Positions 55,064 to 64,000 of a DNA stretch of 64,000 nt are shown piece after piece. Made by a program: the position numbers and the translations under genes. Within the stretch, counting starts at the first letter, position 1, and each line of letters begins with the position of its first letter. The notes under the pieces were generated by a model, which saw only the letters and a program-made list of their open reading frames with translations, did not search any database and was not told where the DNA came from. The stretch lies in NCBI GenBank assembly GCA_032988165.1, contig JANTQF010000046.1, positions 1 through 64,000 on the forward strand. Reading direction: 5' to 3'. Source of the stretch: Emmonsiellopsis sp. PD_33 (lineage: Eukaryota; Ascomycota; Eurotiomycetes; Onygenales; Ajellomycetaceae).

Positions 55064-57042
55064 TTATTCGACCTTTAGCCGTTTACCAGCAGCAACTGGT
55101 TCCGTCGCACTTGACCCGCCCTCAGGACTTTTCCTCTTTTTATCCGAATCATCCGCGTCCTTCGAGAAGCTTGGGCCGTTCTGGACTATTGGTGTTGGAA
55201 AGGTGAGAGGGCTGGGTAGGACGTTGCTGTCTGGGCCTGATCTGCCGAAACCCCATTCAGGATAGAAGCTGGATGGAGAGGGCAGAAGGGTATCAGATAC
55301 AAATCGGCTTGGGAGGGCAGAGATCGGGGTATCGATGTTATTGTTATGCGACGAAGTTACTGCTGGTGGTGGGGGCCGGGCAAAGGGATTGGGTGGGCCT
55401 TGGGCGCCAGCACTCAGAAGAGCGCTCGCAGACGGAGATGGGGGTGGTAGTACGACGCCGGAATGACCGGTATCTGAGCTTCCTCTTGCGGGCGTTGCTG
55501 CAGTGTTCCCCGTAGAATCTCGCGGCGATGAGTCTCCAGTTGCGCTGCCGGCTTCAGAATGTTCACTGGGGATTTGGACCTTTAGAACGGGACGTTTAGC
55601 ACCCGTTTGCAGGCTATTTGCGCGCGAAATTGGAGTAATATCAGGCACTGAGGACAAGGATTGCGTCCTATGGGGTTGTGGGTGGGTTGCAGCTTTTATA
55701 GGCGGAGGAGGCGGAGGAAGGGAATGGTTGGTCGATTCCGGCTTGTCGTGTTCAGTTTTGGACGTCGATTCCGATTTCGGAGAGTCAGACTGGGCCGCGT
55801 ATATGAAGTGCTGGGCAAGGAACGACCCACGGTCATCGATTGGAGTGTATATGCTTCGGGATTTCGCTTGGGGCGGTTTCTGGGGTGGTGACGTAAGGTT
55901 TTGGTCTGGCTTGGCAGGAGGCTGCTGTTGATGTTGCTGAGGCGGTGATCGCTCTTGTGGCTGTGACTGGCGTTCTTGCTGTGGAAATGCGGGCGGGCCA
56001 GATTGCCTTCTTGGTTGTTCATTCAGATAGTTTTGTTGGGAGGCGGGTAGTGACTGGTGATGTGGCTGGGGATGTTGATGTTGATGTTGAGGTTGAGGTT
56101 GAGGTTGAGGTTGAGGTTGATGTTGAGGCTGGTGTTGAGGTTGTTGATGTTGGGGAGGCGCGGGCGGAGGAGGATGCTGTTGCTGATGATGTGGGTGATG
56201 TTGGGGGTGGGGAGGATGCTGCTGCTGGGGAGGTGGTTGATGTTGTGGCATAGGAGGAGGATACGGGAACTGGCCTGGCCGTGGAGGTGGCTGTTGCATA
56301 TTGGGGTTCTGTTGGTGGTTGTACATGGGCGGGTTTGGCATATATGTAAAACCGTTCTGGGGAGGCGGTGGAGTTGCATGATGATGCTGTTGAGGAACGA
56401 GGCCAGAACCCATACGTTGAAGGTTATTTCTTGACGATGGTCGCGAGATGCCTGGTTGGGGGGTCCCGTGTCGGGTATGGAAGGCTACCCCATTATGCAT
56501 AGGCGGAGATGCGGAAGGATGGTGATTTATGTGTTGAAAGGTGGGTTGGTTTTGCAGTTGTGGTGGTATCATATTGTTGTTCTGGGGCGGCAGGTCATCC
56601 GCGCCGGAGAGTTCTTCATCTTCCTCATCGTCCAAGTTTCCTTTCCCAGCAAAATCAGCAGGCCCTTTATGTTCGTGTGCTTGGCCGGCGTACTATATGT
56701 GGGTTAGCAAAATGGCATATCGAGAATAAAGAATAAGCTATACATACATATTGATATCGGTTAAGTGTATCAGTGATATCACCCGATGAGAACTCGTAAA
56801 GTTTCTTATTGTTGCCAAAAATGATGACAGCGACATCAACAGAGCAGAGGACGGAGAGTTCGTGTGCCTTTTTGAAGAGACCTCCCTTGCGCTTGAGGAA
56901 TGTGCTGTTATGGGTCGAAGACGACGTGTTAGCTGCGCATACATGGCGGCGAAGATGGCAAGGCAAGAGTTAGGACGGCGGCTTACACAGAGCGATTCCG
57001 ATCGTCTTTGATCGCTTTTATCTCAATCTTTCTCCGCCCCAT
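55064..57042 (-). CDS. rlmA: MADS-box transcription factor RlmA/Rlm1
   Basis: MEF2-type MADS-box factor, the end point of the cell wall integrity MAP kinase pathway. Exons 57042-56987, 56904-56748 and 56692-55064 give 613 residues. The MADS box is complete at residues 1-58: MGRRKIEIKAIKDDRNRS, then TFLKRKGGLFKKAHELSVLC, SVDVAVIIFGNNKKLYEFSS and GDITDTLNRYQY. Next comes an acidic linker (GNLDDEEDEELSG), then a very long His/Gln/Pro-rich tract (about 190-300) written in DNA by a degenerate GAGGTT/GATGTT hexamer repeat on plus (56080-56140). Ser/Pro stretches (SPPQ, SSPRDSTG) give possible MAPK sites. End: KRLKVE. The gene is intact. Its upstream 3 kb is gene-free. Confidence 0.93.
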
Positions 57043-60000
57043 TGTGACTTGGTATGCGCCGACGTTAGACGGGTTGCAGGGTGGTTAAAGAAGGGAAGGG
57101 GGCCTGTCGATGGCAGGATGTGAAAGAAGTGTGGGCCTCCGAAGTGGAGAAATTGGGTCCCAGGGAGGGCCAGCGCAGCGAAGAGACCAGCAGCAAGGGA
57201 CGACAGAGGCCAGTCGAGCCGGGACGACGCGTGAATTGGCCTGCAGAGGGTGGAGGGAGCAAGGGGACGGGGTTAGAGAAGGGAGGGGGGTGGAGGAGGA
57301 GGAGGAGGAGGAGGAGCGGAGGGATAGGAGGAGGCCTTGTGGTTGTGGTCGCTTATATGAAATGAGACGAGAGCAATCGGCGACGGAAGGTATATGGGCC
57401 CTGGGGAGGCGGAGAGACAGGAGACGAGAGACCGCTGGGCCACAGCAGTACTGGCCGTCTGTAGCTGGCTAGCTGTTGCGGCAGTCTGTGGTGGTGATGC
57501 GGTGATGACAGCGGTTGCGGTTGCGGTTGCGGCAGAGGCCGGGGCGTTGGGCGTTGTTGGGGAGGAGTTGAAACAGCAGAATGAGCGGACAGTCGCAGAC
57601 AGAGGTCGAGAGCAGCGACGGGGGCAGAGACGTGATGGTGATGGGGACGGGGAGGGATGGCCGTGGAGCTGCAGGTCGGCCGGGCGCGAGTCGAAGGTAG
57701 ACGCGGAGTTCTAAAGATAGAGCATGGCGGTTGGGGGAAGAGACGAGGAAAAGGAGGAAGCGAGGGCGAGTCCCGCCTGCGCACACGCCGCTGCCCGGAA
57801 TGCCCACGCCGCGCTAGCCTGCACCCGGCTTAGCGAGGCCTCCACACTAGGCGGTATGGGGCTAGCGGCTAGGGTTACGCGCTGTCAGCAAGGGCCGTGG
57901 CGGGAGTGGCAGCAGCGTCGCTGGTGGCTGGGACAACAGCCACTACCCACACGCAGCGAATGAAAACCCCAAACAGGCTGAAACTGCGGCCGTGGCAGTG
58001 GTGTTCTCAACAAGGCCCCCCTCATTGGCTGCACGCCATTAGCCGCAAATTAGCCCGAAACGGGCGCAAATCTCACGACGCAGCAGGGCTATGCCGTTTG
58101 AGGCCCATTTATGTTCTATTTATATCGGGCTAATCCCCACTAATTGTCCCCGTTTCATCCCTAGCGCCATTCCTTCGCTGCTCTTTCTCGCCGCAATTTG
58201 GCGTTGCTGCACATCATCATCCGATTCCACGGTTGTTGCTTGGTGGTGAATCTGGTGATTGACTCTCCTCTTCCGGCTGCTGCTGCTGTCGATCATATCA
58301 GGAGCAGCATCCCATTCCGTGGCAGACACCTGATTTCCAACGGCACCCACTGCAGGTGAGATGACCTGTGCCCTGACAAAATATAAAAAAAGGGTCCTCA
58401 ACGTAACCCCAATTTCCAAAACCATGTGGTGGAACATTCTCAAGAACAAGAATGAGTGTGGGCTCGGATATCTCGCCGGCGATGTCGATCTGAGACGATG
58501 GACCACGCCGTCCTTGCAGTAGCAGCTGTTAGCTGTGGACCCCTGGAAGTCGGAGGGAATATCACAGGGGAGAGAACATCTGAACATGGGGCGGGAGAGC
58601 TAAGAATATCTTCAGTATCTCCAATATGCTTATCTCCGCTAATTCACTCCTCCAGCCCCCCCCTAAGAAAGTTTATAATAAATACCTCGTCAAACAAACT
58701 CACCGGGTCTAGGAAATCGGGTCTATTTTTTGGAGTGCTTGACTGTCTAGCGTGTCTACGCCTTCCCGCACCCTGCCTCCAGAGTCCAGAGTCCACAGGC
58801 AGCTCGTTGTAATTCCAGCGGCGCTCATAAGTGCCTGAACCTAACATCACATGCTCACGCGATCAAGCAGTGTACCGATATGTACGGAGTACGTATGAAT
58901 GTACCTATTTACGGAATATCGAAAGTACGAACACGCCAAAATAAACGGTGCATCAGAATTATAAAACATAATCATAAACACACATTCCTCCAATCCCCCC
59001 TCATCCCGCCCAACAGCGTCAAGGCACATGATCACCTCCTGTACTGTGCTCACGCCGTAGATATGTAGCTTGCCGCATCTGTGCTCTGTCCTCCGTGCTC
59101 TATCAGTACCTACCTGTTCCTGGCAGAGCTAAAGCTACCCAAGGACGAAATAGACCTCTGTCCCACACTCCAAGGTCGGGTATTGACCCTTTTTTTTTCT
59201 TCGAAAAGAAGAACGTGGGTGTCAAACATCAAGCTATTGTCCATCCTCTGCCCCGTCCAACCACACCTGCACAAGACGAGACAGGTAGACAGGCACATGA
59301 CATGCTCTGTCCTATCCATATGATGGATACCATGCTTGGGCCAAGTAACGGGGCCTACCTAACTCTCATTTTAAGTTGCATATGCAATGTACGTAGTTAG
59401 ATGGATGGATGAATGGCATGGCCGTGAGACACCTCTACGAAACTAAAATTGATGCGTCCCCCTTGCATTGTGCACGCACGTTCCTTTTTATATAACTACA
59501 TCCTCTGTACGCATATGGATCTAGATGTCTGTGTCCATGGAGCTCTGTCCCTCTCTCTCTTTCTTTCTATTGTTGTCCTCGTGGGCGCCATGCCCATGGA
59601 TGTGCATTCATAGGAATGGATCGAGATGGGAATGGGGATATGTAGTAGGCGGATGTGGCCCGTGGAACGTGGGGGTATCCATATATAGGTACTCCTTGTA
59701 ATAGGAGTAGACCATTGTGGTAATTAGCTTAAATTGGGGTCATAGATTCTTCTTCTTATTATTATTATTCTTTTTATTTGTCTTCTTTTGTGCTGGCCTT
59801 GTTCAAGTATGGATTCATAATGGGAGTGAGGGGCAAATCCCAGTCATACTAACCACACATAGAGGCAAGCCATTTTTAAAGGCTTAGCCATCCTCAGAGC
59901 TGTTTACCAGCCAGCTGTATAGATTGCTACGTGTCATCCTATTTGATTTGCTAAGTACTGTTTAGATGATATGGGTAATTTGTTAAAACCTCTCATAACT

Positions 60001-60214
60001 GCTGCCTGCTGGCCATTAGTTACTAGTAGTTAGTAACTGTGCTAAGTACTAAATAGACTAGTCTCACCAGTGCCTTGAATTAAATTTAACCACACAACTG
60101 TTCTTTGTTATCATCAGCCGCAGCCCGTTGAAAACATCACCAATTACAACCCGATATCAAAAATTCAAGCACCTAGGCGGCCGCACTTCAAACCAAATGA
60201 GGAACAAGGAAACC
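57043..60214. other. Long gene-free region upstream of rlmA and the F-box gene
   Basis: 3.2 kb. 57060-57720 is purine-rich and GC-rich (GGAGGAGGAGGAGG at 57290-57318), the likely rlmA leader, with overlapping frames on both strands that I take as composition artefacts. TACGGAGTAC occurs at 58883-58892. 59400-60100 is AT-rich with ATTATTATT near 59757. Nothing coding or RNA-like recognised. Confidence 0.55.
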
Positions 60215-61708
60215 ATGCCGGCACCCACTCTGTCATCTCTCCCGCTGGAGGTCCTACACCATATCGTCCGAAACCTGAACGGCTCGCACGAGCGTCTTAA
60301 CCTGGCCTTGTGCTCACGTACCCTACATCACCAGGTTCTACCGCTTGTTGTAGAAAACATCAAACTCAGAGACCCTGATGCTGGAACTCTCATTTCTCTG
60401 GTTCACGCCCTCTTGCGGAATCCACACCTGGCGTCTGGCAACCGCGCTCTTGAATTTGATAATTCCGGGCTAGATTTGAACGACGTTTTTTGGTATTACG
60501 ACCATCATGGAGATTTTCCAATTCCCGAAGAGAACTTGGCCGTGGATCTAAACATCATTCAGCCCGCAGTCCAACAGCTCTTCACCGCGGATAACGAATT
60601 CCATCAAAAGAAGCTACTCGCTCATTTGCGTGCTGGTAATGCCTATGCATGGATCGCCCTACTGCTATTCTCCATCCCCAACGTTCAAGAGTTACGTATT
60701 TCTGAGGAATGCACCGCTTATTTCGTAACAAATTTGATCACTCGCGCTGCAGCACGTCTCCCGCCCTTTGATTCCCGGCCTGCATTCACCCGTCTCTCGC
60801 ACGTGTATATGGAACGTGGTTATGGAGAAGATGAACTTCACCCCTCAGCATTGTTGCCATTCTTTTCCTTCCCATCAATGCGCAGTGTATACGGTGGAAT
60901 GGTTGTAGATCAAAAAAGAGATGGGGATGAAGAAGAGCTATCAGATGAGGAAGAGCAACCTGATCAGTCGGACAAACAACGAGCCCAGATTAAAGTCGCG
61001 GACACTGCATCTTCAAACAAACCAACAACTTCCTCGGTCACCGAAATATGTCTGTCTATGTCTACCTGCTGTCTCGCCATACCGGACCTAATCGAGCCAT
61101 GCAAAAATCTCAAATCATTCAAGTACGAGCACTCTAGCGATTATTATCAAGCCGCAGGATTCCTTCTAAGGAAACTGGCGGGCTCTCTCTCGCTTTTCAA
61201 ACCCAGCCTTGAGCATCTGTGGCTCGAATACGATGAGCGTTCCATGGGATACGACGGATCCAGCAGAAAGGATGACCTTTTCGGCTCCCTGGCTGACTAC
61301 ACCTCCTTGAAAACACTGCGTATCAGAATAGTCAATCTGATAGGCCGTTCACTGCGAACTACGGACGGATCTTTCCCCGCTGATACCAAGGCATTTAGCC
61401 AACAACTCACACACGTCCTACCCCGCTCCCTCGAGTCACTGTATATCACCGATGTCCACGGGAGTGATTTAATGGACCTCGCCCTCGAGGTTGAAAATCT
61501 GGTCGACCGCCGTAATATTGCAGTGTACACGCCCCGTTTGAGCGAGGTGACGATCAAGCTAAGCTCCACCCATGGCGAGGTGTCAAGTGAAATGCCGGTG
61601 TTTCCCGGTGGGATTTCGGAGCTGGATGTGGAGCTGGCGGAAAGGTGCCTGCGTGTTGGGGTGCAGTGGGAGCTAATCAATCCAAGCAACGCCCCTTCTG
61701 CTGAGTAG
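60215..61708 (+). CDS. F-box protein
   Basis: Single exon, 497 residues from the ATG at 60215 (good context ACCATGCC); an in-frame ATG six codons upstream is an alternative. The N-terminal F-box is clear: TLSSLPLEVLHHIVRNLNGS then LNLALCSRTLHHQVLPLVVE (about 5-45). The rest lacks other domains but repeats L-x-x-L-x-L patterns with long leucine-rich, beta-strand-like stretches, and has an acidic insert (DEEELSDEEEQPDQ). F-box proteins link substrates to SCF ubiquitin ligases; the target is unknown. It lies about 1 kb upstream of another F-box gene on the same strand. Codon use looks normal and the frame is intact. Confidence 0.82.
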   Translation: MPAPTLSSLPLEVLHHIVRNLNGSHERLNLALCSRTLHHQVLPLVVENIKLRDPDAGTLISLVHALLRNPHLASGNRALEFDNSGLDLNDVFWYYDHHGDFPIPEENLAVDLNIIQPAVQQLFTADNEFHQKKLLAHLRAGNAYAWIALLLFSIPNVQELRISEECTAYFVTNLITRAAARLPPFDSRPAFTRLSHVYMERGYGEDELHPSALLPFFSFPSMRSVYGGMVVDQKRDGDEEELSDEEEQPDQSDKQRAQIKVADTASSNKPTTSSVTEICLSMSTCCLAIPDLIEPCKNLKSFKYEHSSDYYQAAGFLLRKLAGSLSLFKPSLEHLWLEYDERSMGYDGSSRKDDLFGSLADYTSLKTLRIRIVNLIGRSLRTTDGSFPADTKAFSQQLTHVLPRSLESLYITDVHGSDLMDLALEVENLVDRRNIAVYTPRLSEVTIKLSSTHGEVSSEMPVFPGGISELDVELAERCLRVGVQWELINPSNAPSAE

Positions 61709-62777
61709 CTTGCATATGGTCACCAGAGAATAACAGAAAGATTAGCTAATCTTCATGTTCTCGTTGGCATCCACATCCGCTCGATGCTCTTGTGAAAGTA
61801 TGGATTGCCGCAGCCTGCCAGGGGAAGCTCAAACTAGGTTTCGCGCTAACCGACACGTGATATTGGAGCCGGATTGGAACCTTGGAAGTTAAATCTATTC
61901 TTGGACATTAGGGTAGACGACATGGCTTTTTTGCAGGTGGATGTTTTTAGTTAGTTGCTTAGTTGGTTATGGGAGGGGGATTTCTCCAGCGAAATGTTGT
62001 GATTTATAAGAAAGTTGTAAATTGGTAATGGAGACAGAATGGAAAACAAGAAAAAAATAAGAAGAAATTACCTTTCTCAAATATTAGTACCTATGTATTT
62101 GATGAAGGGAGGAGAACTTAACAGCAACCTTATCACTTCCTAGTTGAAAAAATGATCTATCCAGACAGAGGACATACCTTTTGGTCCTATTTAGTATGCT
62201 TGCCGTGGCCAAGCACTCATGTAATAGATATATATATGATATAACTTATATATAATGTTAGGCTACTATATATGCCTACCTGGATGGTCCACAGCTGAGC
62301 GCCCATGTAGTATGAGTAAGTATCCAGTAGCTACAGCCTACCAGGCACCCGAAGAAAAATAGAGGGTAACTTCTAGTAATATCTGAATATATGGTATGGT
62401 ATCATTGTAGTACCTGTCTCACTGGGCGTCCTGAATATTTTACTAGTTCCTACTAGTTCCTACCAGTTATAGTCAGACATTACCACTTGATAAATACATT
62501 ACCACCTGATGAGGTAGCTGGGGCATAGGATGACAATACTGTGACCACCTAGCCAGCTAAAATGCCCCTAAACTTACCAGTAGTTACCAGTGATTACCAG
62601 TACCAGCCACTGGCCACCTACGGAACCACGGAGTACTCCGTACCCGAATACGAATAACTACTTCGTGAGCTCCGCTACTCCGTAAACACGAACACCCAAG
62701 TTCCCAGTCATTTTCACAAGAGATGATGCCTACCGACTCTATCAAACCCAGCTCGGCGCAAAATACGCAAAAAAGAA
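61709..62777. other. Intergenic region with ACCAGT-type repeats
   Basis: 1.07 kb. 62440-62620 is a low-complexity stretch with repeated TACTAGTTCC and (T)TACCAGT. At 62628-62641 is the perfect palindrome ACGGAGTACTCCGT, and TACTCCGTA again at 62676-62684, about 100 bp before the next gene's start. Confidence 0.55.
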
Positions 62778-64000
62778 ATGTCTATTCACGACCTTCCCGT
62801 GGAATTAATTGCCCACATATTCCCCTTTCTATGGGACCCCCATTGGATTACCCGCAAAAAGCAGAGGGACCTGTTCTTCACGTTACGGCTGGTAAATCGT
62901 ACGAACACTTCTTGAGTCGAGTCTACAGAGATACCAGACTGACGGCTTCATTTCTCAGGGTCCTTAAGTAGCGAGGTGACGAAGTTAGCGTTTTCCGCGC
63001 TTGATATTATCACGAACTTTGAGCATCTTTCCAATCTTCGAGCGCCCGAAGGTCTTGCCCTTCTTATTCGAGAAAAGAAGCAGAGCCAAGCTTGCACTGG
63101 GAGTTTCTTCACGCTGCTATCCACGTTGAGAGAGGCAGCAACCGATTTCCTCTCCCGCAGCAATGGCTATTTACTCGAGGGAAATAGCAATGCACCCATC
63201 TCCACGGAAGGTTACCTAAATTCATTCATTACTGCATGTGTTGGATATCTAGGGAGGCGGGCCACGATTGAGCATATCGTCGCGCAAAATATGCCAAAGG
63301 AGATCGCATTCTTTGGAGCAAATCTCGGGAATTATGACATTTTGCTGCTAGCAGCAGCGGCGGATGGGGACCAAGGGTTGGTCTTGAGCCTGCTAGAAAG
63401 CGAGAGAATCAGCGACGGCAACCAAGTTGTCAATATCGCTCTATATATGTCAGCTTATATGGGGCATGTCGCTGTATTGGACGTCATAATGGAGAGGTGC
63501 AACCCTGAGGTCGACTTTGGATGTGGCAAATTTGGGAACGCTCTACAAGCCGCCGCAGCAAGAGGGAATCTGGACGTGATCAGATCATTGCATAGTTGGG
63601 GAGCCGACATCAATGCCCCTGGTAGGAAATTCTCTAGTCCTCTTCATAGAGCAATATCTGGCCTGCACCCGGAAGCTGTCAAACTACTGTTGGATCTGGG
63701 CGCGGATTCAACTGTACAGGACTACAAAAACAACGGTTTATTCAGGGCTGTCGTCATCGCATCCCATAAAATAATGGAGAATGCGGAAAGGAGCATTATT
63801 CTTGAATATCTGCTCGAAAAGCAACGGCCTCCAACAGCGGCGCTTTTGTTGGATTCGACCGCGAGGTTGGGACATCACGATCTCATGGCTGTACTCCTTA
63901 GGACCGGTGTTGACCCTAACGACTGGAGGAGCTGCAAAAGAATGGAATCTCTACTCGTCTCGGCAGTTCGGGGAAGACCTAATCTGAGGGTCCTAGAGCT
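62778..64000 (+). CDS. F-box/ankyrin-repeat protein, partial at window end
   Basis: Runs off the right edge; 387 codons visible. Exon 1 is 62778-62898 and exon 2 starts at 62959; the 60-bp intron (GTACGA to CTCAG) joins in phase, and the outer frame is otherwise closed. Exon 1 is an F-box: MSIHDLPVELIAHIFPFLWD, then FFTLRLVNR. Exon 2 continues with LAFSALDIITNFEHLSNLRA and, from about residue 200, ankyrin-like repeats: GNALQAAAARGNLDVIRSLH, WGADINAPGRK, SPLHRAISGLHPEAVKLLLD and LGADSTVQD. Such F-box/ankyrin proteins are abundant and variable in filamentous ascomycetes. The role is presumably an SCF adaptor; the partner is unknown. The stop codon and full length lie outside the window. Confidence 0.8.

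Noticed and set aside
57353..57807. Pro/Arg-rich frames upstream of rlmA
   Set aside because: Frames on both strands of a purine-rich leader; no conserved protein pattern.
1..64000. CRISPR array, bacterial operon or phage region
   Set aside because: No regularly spaced repeats and the genes are eukaryotic with introns.

Overview
The window reads as nuclear DNA of a filamentous ascomycete (Pezizomycotina). The gene content and compact genes with short GT-AG introns, often with a CTAAC-type branch point just before the acceptor, suggest a Eurotiomycetes member such as Onygenales or Eurotiales. The order cannot be fixed from sequence alone. About 22 protein genes, one tRNA and one decayed DNA transposon can be supported. 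I rebuilt most multi-exon genes by joining open segments at splice sites that keep the reading phase.

Layout, left to right. CENP-H-like kinetochore gene (-) and ATG11 (+) are divergent. CCDC174-like nuclear protein (-) and homoserine dehydrogenase HOM6 (+) are also divergent. A 3.17-kb Mutator-like element follows (9748-12916) with 98-bp terminal inverted repeats, a target-site duplication, almost no CpG and a stop-riddled transposase. Next come an HRQ/DUF3445 heme-oxygenase-like gene (-), a gene-poor stretch (14.8-17.9 kb) with a candidate four-exon mini-gene and two diverged tRNA-like repeats, two small unknown proteins (-), a CSC1/OSCA-type channel (-), and an mL53-like mitoribosomal gene (+) behind a long C tract.

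The middle holds inorganic pyrophosphatase (-), tRNA-dihydrouridine synthase DUS2/SMM1 (+), a 2-oxoglutarate oxygenase (-), ribosomal protein eL33 (+), a DUF2406 protein (+), VMA21 (-) and the Fun30-type SNF2 remodeler (+). The right third is more accessory: a secreted M28 leucine aminopeptidase (+), tRNA-Thr(AGU) (-), an mpaB-type oxygenase (+), a fungal bZIP factor (+), the MADS-box factor RlmA/Rlm1 (-), an F-box protein (+) and an F-box/ankyrin protein (+) that runs off the right edge.

Most genes are housekeeping and independent; nothing looks like an operon or a complete biosynthetic cluster. I did not find a clearly new multi-gene system. The best candidates for something undescribed are the mini-gene whose three introns resemble each other, the tRNA-like repeat pair, a 15-bp promoter module shared by DUS2 and FUN30, an N-terminal extension frame on the pyrophosphatase, and a UAAUG-linked upstream frame on DUS2.
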